Translations under genes and position numbers: made by a program
In this document: positions 1-9,800 of the stretch, piece after piece
Position numbering within the stretch: the first letter of the stretch is position 1
Layout: each line of letters starts with the position of its first letter
NCBI RefSeq assembly: GCF_001746835.1
Contig: NZ_CP016094.1
Span: 372,001-436,000, forward strand
DNA: 64,000 bases
Direction of reading: 5' to 3'
Origin: Lacunisphaera limnophila
Lineage (GTDB): Bacteria; Verrucomicrobiota; Verrucomicrobiia; Opitutales; Opitutaceae
Notes under the pieces: generated by a model
Told to the model about the DNA's origin: nothing
What the model saw: only the letters and a program-made list of their open reading frames with translations
Databases searched by the model: none

Positions 1-75
1 ACCCTGGGCAAGATGTGCGCATTGCTGGCCAAGGACCGCCGGTCCCGCCGGCCGGTTTGGTGCTATGCTCACCGC

Positions 76-525
76 ATGAAAACCTTCCTCGTGCCCGTCG
101 ATTTCTCGCCGGTCACCGACAAGGTGATTGACGCCGCCCTGGGTTTCGCCCGGGCCATGCAGGGTCGGGTTATCCTGCTCCACATCATCCAACCCCCCGT
201 GATCGCCGGCGGAGAGCACGCCCTCCCGGCCGATGTGATCGAGGAGGTGGTCCAAAACAACCAGCGCGCCGCCCTGCAGAAACTCGACGGCCGCCGGGAG
301 AGCTTCCGCAAGGAGGCGATCGACTGCAGTGTCGCCGCCGAGGTCGGCGCCCCCGACCGCGTAATCGTGGCCGAGGCCGCCAAACGCCAGGCTGACTTCA
401 TCATCATGGGGTCACACGGCCATGGCCGGCTCTACGACTTCCTCGTCGGCAGCACCGCCAGCGGCGTGATCAAACAGGCTACATGCGGCGTGATCGTGAT
501 CCCGCCCGCCGACCGGCACGACTGA
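76..525 (+). CDS. Universal stress protein (UspA family)
   Basis: Single-domain UspA protein of 149 residues, the usual length. It opens with MKTFLVPVDFS, the first beta strand of the fold. Near the C-terminus is the ATP-binding signature G-S-H-G-H-G followed by GSTASGVI, matching G-x2-G-x9-G-S/T, so ATP binding is likely. The reading frame is open further upstream, but the ATG at 76 gives the canonical N-terminus. A second UspA gene at 28722 has very similar ends and lies beside ric in the nitrogen-oxide island. The family is cytoplasmic and linked to stress or anaerobic survival; the specific role here is unknown. Confidence 0.9.
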   Translation: MKTFLVPVDFSPVTDKVIDAALGFARAMQGRVILLHIIQPPVIAGGEHALPADVIEEVVQNNQRAALQKLDGRRESFRKEAIDCSVAAEVGAPDRVIVAEAAKRQADFIIMGSHGHGRLYDFLVGSTASGVIKQATCGVIVIPPADRHD

Positions 526-721
526 ACCCATCCCCCCGCCGCCGTTTTTCACCGGTGAACGGCGCACCGCAAAAACGGACCGTCCGACCGCGATCCGGGC
601 GCAATTCGCGGCCTTCTCCCTTGGCAGACCCCGCCGCGTGACTACGGTCGCCAGACCCCGTTCAGGCTTGGTTAGTCCGTCGTCCGTCGTCTGTCGTCTC
701 TAATCCGTCCTCCCCCTCCCC

Positions 722-2206
722 ATGAACCACCCCACCCCCACCGGTGTCGACCGGCGCGCCTTCTTCAAAACCCTCTCCGCCGCCGGCCTCGTGCTGGGCG
801 CCGCCCCGGGCCGCCTCGCCGCCGCCGTGGCCGGCCGCCGCAAACGCTACGCCATCGTCGGCCTCGGCTCGCGCTACCGCATGTATCACGACGCCATCGA
901 AAAAACCTACCCGGAACACGCCGAGCTCGTCGGCCTGTGTGACAAGAATCCTGGCCGCCTCGCGCTCGCCCTGCAGCGCTCGGCCGAAAACGGCGCCCCG
1001 GTGCCGCGCGGCTACGTCCACACCGATTTCGACCGGATGATCGCCGAGACGAAACCCGACGTTGTCATCGTCACCACCATGGACGCCACCCACGACGACT
1101 ACCTCGTGCGGGCCATGGAGCTCGGCTGCGACACCGTCACCGAGAAGCCGATGACCACCACGCCCGCCAAGGCGCAGCGCATCCTCGATACCCGCGCCCG
1201 CACCGGCAAACTCGTACGCGTCCTGTTCAACTACCGCTACTCGCCGCCCCGCACCCAGGTGAAGGACATCCTCATGTCGGGCGAGATCGGCGAGGTGCTC
1301 TCCGTCGACTTCCAGTGGCTGCTCAACACCAGCCACGGCGCCGACTACTTCCGCCGCTGGCACGGGCGGAAGGAAAATTCCGGCGGGCTCATGATCCACA
1401 AGGCCACCCACCACTTCGACCTCGTCAACTGGTGGCTCGGCGCCGTGCCTGTCTCCGTCAGCGCCACCGGCAAACGCGAGTTCTACACCCCGGCCATGGC
1501 CCGGCGCTTTGGCCTCTCCTCCCACCATGACCGCTGCCACACCTGTCCGGAAAAGGAGAAATGTGGCTTCTTCATGAGCCTGGCCGACAACCCCTCGCTC
1601 AAGACCCTCTACCTCGACCAGGAACACCACGACGGTTACTTCCGTGACCAGTGCGTCTTCAACCCGCGCATCGACATCGAGGACACGATGAACGTCATCG
1701 TCGGCTACAACAACCACGTCACCCTGAGCTACAGCCTCAACGCCTTCAACGCGTGGGAGGGCTACCAGATCGCCTTCAACGGCACCCTCGGCCGCCTCGA
1801 GCACCGCATCGTCGAGCAGGTCTACGTCAACGGCGCGGACTCCGACGCCAGCCAGGGCGCGATCGCCGAGGACGGCGTCACGACGACGGTGATTCCCCTG
1901 CGCGGCGCGCCCCGGCGGCTCGAGGCCTGGACCGGCGCCGGCTCGCACGGCGGCGGCGACAAGCTCATGCTCGACGATCTCTTCCTGCCCGTGCCCCCCG
2001 CCGACAAGTACCAGCGCGCGGCCGACGAGCGCGCCGGCGCCGTCTCCATGCTCATCGGCGCCGCCGCCAACCAGTGCTTCGCCACCGGCCAGCCGGTGGA
2101 CGTCACCAAACTCGTCACCGGCCTCGGCACCCCGGAATACGCCCCCATGCCTGGTCGCACCGGCCCCCTGCCGATGCCCGCCCGCGCCCGCACCCGCCGC
2201 GGGTGA
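722..2206 (+). CDS. Tat-exported Gfo/Idh/MocA family oxidoreductase
   Basis: NAD(P)-dependent oxidoreductase of 494 residues. The N-terminus has a twin-arginine signal (DRRAFFKTLSAAG, about residues 9-21) followed by a hydrophobic stretch and an Ala-rich cleavage region, so export by Tat is expected; tatC lies at 48494. The Rossmann motif IVGLGSRYR follows at about residue 42, and the family EKP motif (EKPMTTTP) comes near residue 141. A cysteine cluster, CHTCPEKEKC, sits mid-protein and might bind a metal. Secreted members of this family in this phylum usually act on sugars or glycans, but the substrate cannot be read from sequence. It appears to be monocistronic. Confidence 0.88.
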   Translation: MNHPTPTGVDRRAFFKTLSAAGLVLGAAPGRLAAAVAGRRKRYAIVGLGSRYRMYHDAIEKTYPEHAELVGLCDKNPGRLALALQRSAENGAPVPRGYVHTDFDRMIAETKPDVVIVTTMDATHDDYLVRAMELGCDTVTEKPMTTTPAKAQRILDTRARTGKLVRVLFNYRYSPPRTQVKDILMSGEIGEVLSVDFQWLLNTSHGADYFRRWHGRKENSGGLMIHKATHHFDLVNWWLGAVPVSVSATGKREFYTPAMARRFGLSSHHDRCHTCPEKEKCGFFMSLADNPSLKTLYLDQEHHDGYFRDQCVFNPRIDIEDTMNVIVGYNNHVTLSYSLNAFNAWEGYQIAFNGTLGRLEHRIVEQVYVNGADSDASQGAIAEDGVTTTVIPLRGAPRRLEAWTGAGSHGGGDKLMLDDLFLPVPPADKYQRAADERAGAVSMLIGAAANQCFATGQPVDVTKLVTGLGTPEYAPMPGRTGPLPMPARARTRRG

Positions 2207-2217
2207 AGGTTCTTCAA

Positions 2218-2243
2218 GGTGGAACCTGCCCTCCGGGCAGGTT
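2218..2243. repeat. Short palindromic repeat (GGTGGAACC type)
   Basis: Inverted repeat reading AACCTGCC-CTCC-GGGCAGGTT, placed right after the oxidoreductase stop. Related copies lie at 31241-31268 and 53408-53434. It can fold into a hairpin but lacks a following T-run, so it is a dispersed repeat rather than a clear terminator. Confidence 0.6.
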
Positions 2244-2317
2244 TCTTCCCGGCATGGTTCCCGGGTAGAAAATTTCCCCCAGGCAAAAGACCGAGCGTTC
2301 GCCCCGCCTGGCTCGTG

Positions 2318-2388
2318 GTGGGCGGTCAGCTCGCTGACGCCACGCCCGCGGATCACGCGGCGTGAGCAAGCTCACCGCCCACCCGCCA
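2318..2388. repeat. Imperfect palindromic repeat (GTGGGCGG...CCGCCCAC)
   Basis: The outer arms GTGGGCGGTCAGCTCGCTGA and the complement of GTGAGCAAGCTCACCGCCCA face each other around a short core between convergent genes. Related arms occur at 9051-9113 (inside ydiJ), 34321-34432 and 52366-52393. Confidence 0.6.
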
Positions 2389-2412
2389 GGAGCAAACGGA
2401 CCGCCCGCGCCC

Positions 2413-3960
2413 TCAATCGCCAAACGTGATCCCCTGCGCCAGCGGCAAATCATTCGAATAGTTGATGGTGACGGTCTGGCGGCGCATGTACGCCTTCCAC
2501 GCGTCGCTGCCGCTCTCGCGACCGCCGCCGGTCTCCTTCTCCCCGCCAAAGGCCCCGCCGATCTCCGCGCCGCTGGTGCCGATGTTCACATTCGCGATGC
2601 CGCAGTCACTGCCGCGCGCGGACAAAAACTGCTCCGCCTCGCGCAGATCGGTGGTGAAGATCGCCGAGCTCAACCCCTGCGGGACCGCGTTCTGCAGCGC
2701 GATGGCCTCGGCGAGCGTTTTGTAGCCCATCACGTACAGGATCGGGGCAAAGGTCTCGTGTTGCACGACCGGCCAGTCGTTCCGCGCCTCGACGATCGCA
2801 GGCGTAACGTACCCGCCTTTGAGACGTCCACCGCCTTGCAGGATCCGCCCGCCCTGCTTCTTCACCTCGGCCAGCGCCTTTTGCATGGCCTCCACCGCGG
2901 CCTCGTCGATCAACGGGCCGACCAGCGTGCCGGGCTTGAGCGGGTTGCCCACCGGCAGCTGCCGGTAGGCCGCGACCAGGGACTCGGTGAACTTCGCGCG
3001 GATGGACTCGTGCACGATGATCCGCCGCGTGCTCGTGCAACGCTGCCCGGCGGTGCCGACCGCCCCGAAGACCACCGCGCGTTTCGCCAGCTTCAGGTCG
3101 GCGGAGGGGGCCACGATGATAGCATTGTTGCCGCCGAGTTCGAGCAGCGACCGGCCGAAACGCTTCGCCACCACCTCGCCCACCCGGCGGCCCATGCGGG
3201 TGGAACCCGTGGCCGAGACGAGCGGGATAAGGCCGTCATGGCTGAGCAGCTCGCCGACCGTCGGGCCGTCCCCGATCACCAGCGAGAAAACCGCCGGATC
3301 AACGCCGTGCGCGAGGCAGACCTTTTCCGCCAGCCGGATGCACGCGATCGCGGTGAGCGGGGTCTTCTCCGAGGGCTTCCAGAGCGTGGCATCACCGCAC
3401 ACGGCCGCCAGCGCGCTGTTCCACGCCCAGACCGCCACCGGGAAATTGAAGGCCGAGATGATGCCCACCACGCCAAGCGGCTGCCATTGCTCCATCATCC
3501 GGTGCCCCGGCCGCTCCGAGGCGATCGTCAGGCCGTGCAGCTGGCGCGAGAGGCCGGTGGCAAAATCACAGATGTCGATCATCTCCTGCACCTCGCCCGC
3601 GCCCTCCGCGCGGATCTTGCCCGCCTCGAGCGTGACCAGCAGGCCGAGCTCCTGCTTCAGCCCGCGCAGGGCCTCGCCGTAGCTGCGGACCACCTCGCCC
3701 CGCTTGGGCGCCGGCAGGTCGCGCCACGCCAGGAAGGCTTTCTGTGCGGCCGCGACCGCGAGCTCATAGTCCCCGGGCGTCGCCTGCCGTACCCGCCCGA
3801 GCAGCGAGCCGTCGATCGGCGAATGCTTCGCCAGCACCGGCCCCGATCCACCCCAGGCTCCGGCAAACACCCCGGGATTCGTGGCGACCTGCGACAACCC
3901 GAGCTTGGGAAAGATCGCCTTGGCGATGGCGGAAACGGAAGTGGATTTAAGCATGGTCAT
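2413..3960 (-). CDS. ALDH7-type aldehyde dehydrogenase, probable 2-aminoadipate semialdehyde dehydrogenase
   Basis: NAD(P)-dependent aldehyde dehydrogenase of 515 residues. The N-fold motif ISAFNFPVAVWAW is at about 168-180, the general base Glu lies in LLELGGNNA near 274, and the nucleophilic Cys lies in GTAGQRCTSTRR near 308. The ELGGNNA and AGQRCTSTRR forms are typical of the ALDH7 (antiquitin/AmaB) branch, which oxidises 2-aminoadipate 6-semialdehyde (in equilibrium with piperideine-6-carboxylate) to 2-aminoadipate. The neighbouring gene upstream on the same strand encodes a lysine 6-dehydrogenase-like enzyme that would make this substrate, which supports the call. The start is the ATG at 3960; an ATG two codons on is equally possible. 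Confidence 0.88.
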   Translation of the reverse strand: MTMLKSTSVSAIAKAIFPKLGLSQVATNPGVFAGAWGGSGPVLAKHSPIDGSLLGRVRQATPGDYELAVAAAQKAFLAWRDLPAPKRGEVVRSYGEALRGLKQELGLLVTLEAGKIRAEGAGEVQEMIDICDFATGLSRQLHGLTIASERPGHRMMEQWQPLGVVGIISAFNFPVAVWAWNSALAAVCGDATLWKPSEKTPLTAIACIRLAEKVCLAHGVDPAVFSLVIGDGPTVGELLSHDGLIPLVSATGSTRMGRRVGEVVAKRFGRSLLELGGNNAIIVAPSADLKLAKRAVVFGAVGTAGQRCTSTRRIIVHESIRAKFTESLVAAYRQLPVGNPLKPGTLVGPLIDEAAVEAMQKALAEVKKQGGRILQGGGRLKGGYVTPAIVEARNDWPVVQHETFAPILYVMGYKTLAEAIALQNAVPQGLSSAIFTTDLREAEQFLSARGSDCGIANVNIGTSGAEIGGAFGGEKETGGGRESGSDAWKAYMRRQTVTINYSNDLPLAQGITFGD

Positions 3961-4025
3961 GAAGGGATAGAGAGAGCCTTGCTCCGCTGGGCCGCGGCTC
4001 AGCGGGAGGTGAGCCCACCGGGTGG

Positions 4026-5108
4026 TTATTTTGCGTTGTCACCATATACCTTGCCGCCCCACTGCGTGCCGAGGAAATCCTCCAGCGAGACGGATTCCTG
4101 CTTCACGAAGCCGGGGCCGAGCTTCTTCTTCGCGAACAGCTCCAGTACGCCAGTGATGCCGGCGGCGGTGGTGAGCTGGATGGCGTTGAGCTTGCGCCCC
4201 TGGATCACGGCGCCGTGCATCTTCTTGATGAAACTGCGCTGCTTGAGCCGGCCCTCGCGGTCCGTGCCGACGACACTGACGTAGAACACGACCACGTCGG
4301 ACTCCGTCAGCGGCACCTCCTGGTCGAAGATCTGCGTGACCAGCTCCTGCCGCGGCGCGAGGTTCAGGTCGTGCAGCAGAAACTTCATCAGGTCCCGGTG
4401 CCCCGGGTAGCGGAGGGTCTTGTAGTTCAGCTCCTGCACGCGGCCCGCAAAGGTCTCCCCCATCGTCGCCACGCCGCCCGAGGTGTTGAAGGCCTCGTAC
4501 TCGGCGCCATCAATCGTGATGCGTTCCACGCCGTCGAGCGGCATGGTCGTCACCCGCCGCCCGGCGTAAAGCGCGTCCCCGGGCTGGCAGTATTCATTGA
4601 TCAGGCCGGCCGTGCTCCAGCTCAGGTAATACTTCATCTGGTTGCTGGCGTTCAACGGCAGCGCCCCGACCCGCATCTCGCACGTGCGGACATTGTCGAG
4701 CGAGGCGGCCAGCGAGCCGCCCACGATGTTGATCGCGCCGGGGGCCAGGCCGCACTGCGGCATGTAGGTGCCCTTGTGCCGGGCCGCCAGGTCACGCACG
4801 AAGGTCGTGGTCTCGACGTCCTCCGTCAGGTCAAAGTAACTCACCCCGGCCTGCGCGCACGCGGCGGCGATCGTCTTGTTGAGGAAGTAGGGCGCGGCGC
4901 TGACCACCGCGTCCATCCGCCCGACAAAGGCCGCGAGCGGGGCGGCCTGCTTCACGTCCACGAGGACGAACTTCGCCTTCTTCAGGCCCGTGAGGGAAAC
5001 GCCCGGGCGGACGTCCGCCAGCGCGACACTTTTGCAGAATTTGCAGGACTCGAGCAGGGTGGCGATGGTTCCGCCGACCTTGCCGGCGCCGATAATGCCA
5101 ATTTTCAT
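4026..5108 (-). CDS. Saccharopine dehydrogenase-fold enzyme, lysine 6-dehydrogenase-like
   Basis: Protein of 360 residues beginning MKIGIIGAGKVGGTIA, a Rossmann GxGxxG nucleotide-binding site; this fixes the start at 5108 although the frame is open further upstream. CGLAPGAINIVGG (mid-protein) and AFNTSGGVATM followed by LRYPGH (about residues 215-245) match the layout of NAD-dependent lysine 6-dehydrogenases as I remember them. Those enzymes oxidatively deaminate lysine to 2-aminoadipate semialdehyde. A saccharopine reductase role is the main alternative. The semialdehyde dehydrogenase that would consume the product is the next gene downstream, about 65 bases away. Confidence 0.8.
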   Translation of the reverse strand: MKIGIIGAGKVGGTIATLLESCKFCKSVALADVRPGVSLTGLKKAKFVLVDVKQAAPLAAFVGRMDAVVSAAPYFLNKTIAAACAQAGVSYFDLTEDVETTTFVRDLAARHKGTYMPQCGLAPGAINIVGGSLAASLDNVRTCEMRVGALPLNASNQMKYYLSWSTAGLINEYCQPGDALYAGRRVTTMPLDGVERITIDGAEYEAFNTSGGVATMGETFAGRVQELNYKTLRYPGHRDLMKFLLHDLNLAPRQELVTQIFDQEVPLTESDVVVFYVSVVGTDREGRLKQRSFIKKMHGAVIQGRKLNAIQLTTAAGITGVLELFAKKKLGPGFVKQESVSLEDFLGTQWGGKVYGDNAK

Positions 5109-5132
5109 GGGGTTCGTGGGTAGGTTTTTTTG

Positions 5133-5205
5133 ACCACGGATTACACGGACTGGCACGGAGGGAGGGGCCCCGGCTTTTCTGGTCCGTGATAATCCGTGTT
5201 ATCCT
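5133..5205. repeat. Inverted pair of a 'ccacggattacacgga' motif
   Basis: ACCACGGATTACACGGAC at 5133 faces GGTCCGTGATAATCCGTGT at 5179 across a short GC-rich core, immediately upstream of the lysine dehydrogenase-like gene. It is AT-richer than its surroundings. It belongs with other low-GC dispersed motifs seen at 17111, 32122, 48455, 59226, 60661 and 63051. Confidence 0.5.
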
Positions 5206-5225
5206 TGGCTAAAATGAGGGGGAGT

Positions 5226-6614
5226 TCAGTGCGCGTGCCCGGCCTGCACGGCCCGCGGATCGGTGGCGGCGATGATGGCACTGACCGCCTTCTGGTTGAA
5301 ACCCTTGAAGCCGCCCTTGCGCTCGAGGTTCTCCAGGTGGCTGCCAATGGCCCCGTCCTGCCGGAAACCCTCGGCCTGCGCCGGGGTGATGAGGTTGTTC
5401 GCCTGCAGCGCGGCCACGCGCCGCGGGTCCACCCGCCAGCGCTCACCCTCGGTGAAGGCCTGCTTCAGGAACGGGAAGTCCGAGAAGGGCTTCATCGTGC
5501 CGATTCCCTGCTCCGCCAGCTGCTCGCGCAGCACACCGTGATTGAAGCGCGCCTCGAGGTGGTGCATCCCGGCCTGCAGGAAACTGTCCCCGTGCAGCCC
5601 GCACCAGAGGCCGACCGTGCGTACCGCCGGCATGTCCGGCAGGCGCTTCGCGGCGTAGTCCTCGTTCACCTCGCCGGGCAGCAGGTCCACGTCAGCGAAG
5701 ACCACGATGCCGACGGTCGCCGACTCCATGACCTGCGCGCCCCACCCGGCCTCGGCGCCGGCGTAGAACCGCTCGCGTTTCTCCAGCCCGAGTTGCTCCA
5801 TGAATGTCACCAAGTCCGGGAAATACCGCCGCGAGCACCGGAAGGTGTGGTGGTCGTGGTTGGCCCAGCCCAGCCCGAGCTGGTCCTGCCGGCGCTTCTG
5901 CACGCGGCCGGCGCGGTTGCGGAACATCCAGTAGTCCCGCTCCTCGGCGAAGAACAGCTCGCAGGCCACGTCCCGGCCCACGTGGGCGAGGGCTTTTTCC
6001 AGCACCGCGAAGGCTTCCCGCGCCCCGTCGTCGTCGTGGTCAAAATCCCGCTTCCGCGTCCGCCACAGCTCGCGCACCCGCAGGACGGCGTCCGCGAAAC
6101 CGGGGGCCGGCTCCTGCCCGGTGAAACCGCGATAGCCCAGCCGCTCCACGGCCTGCAGCCGTGCACCGTTTTCCTCGTTGACCGTGAGCACACGCAACCG
6201 GGCGCAGGGCCGTCCGGCGATCTCGCCCCGGAGCCCGTGCCGGCTCATGAAATCGGCCAGATACTCCGGCCGCACCGCCAGCGACCGCGGGAACGCCGAG
6301 GCCGCCGCCCGGGTGTCCACCAGCACACGCGGCAGCATCGCATGGGGATGCGCCAGCGCCCGGTGGCCGTCGGGCACGTCGGTCGCCTCCGGACGGAAGC
6401 CGACCGCATGAAATTCCTGCTCCTGCTCCGGGGAGAGGACCAGGTGGTCCGTCCACTCGAAGAATTCCGTACCCGTCTCGTCGTGCATGCGCTGCGCGAG
6501 CCGGGCGGCGAAGGAGTTTTGGGCGAGAAAGGCGTGGAGGTGCCGCGAGAGCAGCGCCTCGGCCTCGTAGGCCAGCGGCCAGTTGAAGTTTTCCGGGGTG
6601 GGAAGCGTGGACAT
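5226..6614 (-). CDS. Uncharacterised 462-residue protein, possible VOC-fold dioxygenase
   Basis: I do not recognise this family with certainty. The start at 6614 (MSTLPTPENFNWP) is preferred over a longer open frame. Notable residues are an early EFFEWTDHLVLS segment (about 50-60) and ANHDHHTFRCSRRYFPDLV near 251-269, followed by hydrophobic strands (VGIVVFADVDL). The H-x3-R spacing in HHTFR recalls the metal and substrate residues of VOC-fold enzymes such as the DUF1338 2-oxoadipate dioxygenase HglS, but overall similarity is not evident by eye. It sits between lysine-oxidising genes and a D-2-hydroxyglutarate dehydrogenase-like gene, exactly where an enzyme converting 2-oxoadipate to D-2-hydroxyglutarate would be needed. 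Function is inference only. Confidence 0.7.
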   Translation of the reverse strand: MSTLPTPENFNWPLAYEAEALLSRHLHAFLAQNSFAARLAQRMHDETGTEFFEWTDHLVLSPEQEQEFHAVGFRPEATDVPDGHRALAHPHAMLPRVLVDTRAAASAFPRSLAVRPEYLADFMSRHGLRGEIAGRPCARLRVLTVNEENGARLQAVERLGYRGFTGQEPAPGFADAVLRVRELWRTRKRDFDHDDDGAREAFAVLEKALAHVGRDVACELFFAEERDYWMFRNRAGRVQKRRQDQLGLGWANHDHHTFRCSRRYFPDLVTFMEQLGLEKRERFYAGAEAGWGAQVMESATVGIVVFADVDLLPGEVNEDYAAKRLPDMPAVRTVGLWCGLHGDSFLQAGMHHLEARFNHGVLREQLAEQGIGTMKPFSDFPFLKQAFTEGERWRVDPRRVAALQANNLITPAQAEGFRQDGAIGSHLENLERKGGFKGFNQKAVSAIIAATDPRAVQAGHAH

Positions 6615-6862
6615 GGGGTGACTTTTGCCTGTGTCATAAACTCCGCCCGCCATTAACCAAGCCTCTTCTGGCGATCCTGCCTCCAAACCGCGACACCCCC
6701 CAGGCATCTCCAGCGTAGCGATCCGGGATCCGGTCAGCCGACGCCGCGGGCTGCAATCAGACGACGACCCACTGGCGGGACCCGCTGCGTCGCGTTTCGT
6801 GGCCGGCCGCGCGGCGGCGGCTTTGCGCTTTGCGGCGGCGTGGCTTCGTGTTCACATCGTCC

Positions 6863-9800
6863 ATGGTTTCCGCCGCCCCTGACCTTGCCCTCCTGGCCGG
6901 CCGCCTCACCGGCGAGCTGCACACGGGGCGGACGATGCGCGCGCTCTATGCGACCGATGCCTCCGAATACCAGGAAATGCCGCGGGCCGTCGCCCTGCCC
7001 CGCACCGAGACCGACGTGCGCGAACTGGTCCGGTTTGCCCATGAACATCGCCTCGGCCTCATCCCCCGCGGCGCGGGCACCTCCCTCGCCGGCCAGGTCG
7101 TGGGCTCCGGCATCGTCGTCGACCTCGGCCGCCACCTGAACCGCATCCTCGCCTTCGACGCCGCCACTCGCCGCGTGCGCGTGCAACCGGGCGTCGTGCG
7201 CAACGAGCTCAACCTCTTTCTCTCTCCCCACGGCGTGTTCTTCACGCCCGAGACCTCCACCGCGAACCGCGCCATGATCGGCGGCATGGTCGGCAACAAC
7301 TCCTGCGGCGCCAACTCCATCGTCTACGGCACCACCCGCGAGCACCTCGTCTCGGCCCGCGGCTTCCTCAGCGACGGCTCCGAGGTCACCTTCGGCCCGC
7401 TCACCCCGGCGGAGTTCGCCGCCAAGTGCGCCGGACCGGACACGCTCGAGACCAGGATCTACCGCACCGTCCGCGACCTGCTCGGCGACCCCGCGCACCG
7501 CCAGCTCATCCGGGACCACTACCCGAAACCCACCGTCACCCGCCGCAACACGGGCTACGCCCTCGATCGCCTGATGGACTGCGGCGTCTTCGACCCGGCT
7601 TCGCCCACCCCCTTCAACCTCTGCCGCCTCCTGGCTGGCTCCGAAGGCACGCTCTTCCTCGGCGTCGAGTTCGAGCTCAACGTCGAGCCCCTGCCCCCAC
7701 CGGGCGCGCTGATGTGCGCGCACTTCGCCACCATCGCCGACGCCCTCCAGGCCACGCTCATCGCGATGCGGCACCGGCCCCACGGCTGCGAGCTCATCGA
7801 CCGCCACATCCTCGAGTGCACCAAGGCCAACCTCGAGCAGGCCCGGAACCGCTTCTTCGTCCAAGGCGACCCCGGCGCCGTCCTCGTCATCGAGCTCCGC
7901 CGCGATACCCGCCCCGCCATCGAAACCGAGCTGAGCGCGCTCGAGGCCGAACTCCGCGCCGCCGGCCTCGGCTACGCCTTCCCGGTCCTGTGGGGCGATG
8001 ACTGCAACCGCGTCTGGGACCTCCGTCGCGCCGGCCAGGGCCTGATGAACAACGTCGTGGGCGACGCCAAGCCGCGGGAGATCGTCGAGGACACCGCCGT
8101 CGCCGTCGAGGACCTCCCCGCCTACATCGCCGAGTTCGACGCCCTCATGCGCGGCAAATACGGCCTGAGCTGCGTCTACTACGCCCACGCGGGGGCCGGC
8201 GAACTCCACACCCGCCCGCTCTTCAACCTCAAGACCCCGGCGGGCCTGAAACTCTTCCGCGCCATCGCGACCGACGTCGCCGCCCTGGTGAAGAAATACC
8301 GCGGCTCCCTCTCCGGCGAGCACGGCGACGGCCGCCTCCGCGGCGAGTTCATCCGCTTCATGGTCGGCGACGCCTGCTACGCGCTCATGCGCCGCGTGAA
8401 GGAAACCTTCGACCCGCACGGCATCTTCAACCCCGGCAAGATCATCGACACGCCGCCGATGGACACGTCGCTGCGCCACGGTCCGGATCAGCCGACCCCG
8501 GACTACCAGACCATCTTCGATTTCAGCGCCACCCAAGGCGTCCTTCGCGCCGCCGAGGCCTGCACCGGCGTGGGCGAGTGCCGCAAGACCGCCCTCATGG
8601 GCGGCACCATGTGCCCGAGCTACATGGCCACGCGCAACGAGGCCGACACCACCCGCGCCCGCGCCAACCTCCTCCGCCAGGTCCTCACCCACCCGCGCGA
8701 CGTGGCCAACCCTTGGGACAGCCCCGAGGTCGCCGGCGTCATGGACCTCTGCCTCTCCTGCAAGGGCTGCAAATCCGAGTGCCCCTCCAACGTGGACGTC
8801 ACCCGCCTCAAGGCCGAGTGGCAGCAACACTACCACGACACCCACGGCGCACCCCTCCGTTCCCGCCTCGTGGCCGGGTTCGCCCGTTCCATGCGTCTGG
8901 CCGCCCTCGCCCCCGCGGTCTACAACTGGCTCATCACCGCCCCCGACGTCTCCCGCTGGATCAAGGATTTCGCCGGCTTCGCCCGCGGCCGCAGCCTGCC
9001 GCCGCTGCACACGACCACCCTGCGCGCTTGGTTCGCAAAACGTGCCGCTGTGGGCGGCGAGCTTGCCCGTTCGACGGGCTCAGGGCCCCGAGCCTGTCGC
9101 GGGGCTCGCGCCACCCCCGCGGCGCTCACAAACTCCGCCCCCCGCCGCGTCCACCTCTTCTGCGACGAGTTCACCGACTACAATGACACGGCCATCGGCA
9201 TCAAGGCCGTGGAACTGCTCACCCGCCTCGGCTACGAGGTCATCATCCCCGAGCACGTTGAGAGCGGTCGCGCGCAGCTCTCGAAGGGTCTCGTGCGTGA
9301 CGCCCAGGCCCTCGCCATCCACAACGTCGAACTGCTCCAGGAGGTGATCACCGCCGACGCCCCGCTCATCGGGATCGAGCCCTCGGCCATCCTCGGCTTC
9401 CGCGACGAATACCCCGACTTGGTGCCCGCGAAGCTGAAACCCGCCGCCCGCGCCCTCGCGAAGAACGCCCTTCTGATTGACGAGTTCATCGCCCGCGAGG
9501 CCGCCGCCGGCCGCATCCGTTCCGACCAGTTCCGCCCCGCCGCCCGCACCATCAAGCTTCACGGCCACTGCCACCAAAAGGCCCTGTCGTCGCTCGGCCC
9601 CACCATGCATATGCTCAGCCTGCCCGCCGGCCACCAGGTCACCGCCATCCCCAGCGGCTGTTGCGGCATGGCCGGCTCCTTCGGCTACGAGGCGGAGCAT
9701 TTCGCCCTGTCCCAGCAGATCGGTGAACTCGTCCTCTTCCCCGCGGTGCGCGCGGCCGACCCGGATACCCTGATCGCCGCCCCCGGCACCAGTTGCCGCC

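Noticed and set aside
662-2356. A 564-codon minus-strand frame
   Set aside because: Antisense to the Tat-exported oxidoreductase; low-complexity composition.
6734-9010. A 758-codon minus-strand frame
   Set aside because: Antisense to ydiJ, with low-complexity AGGGAEV-type sequence; no domain or motif.
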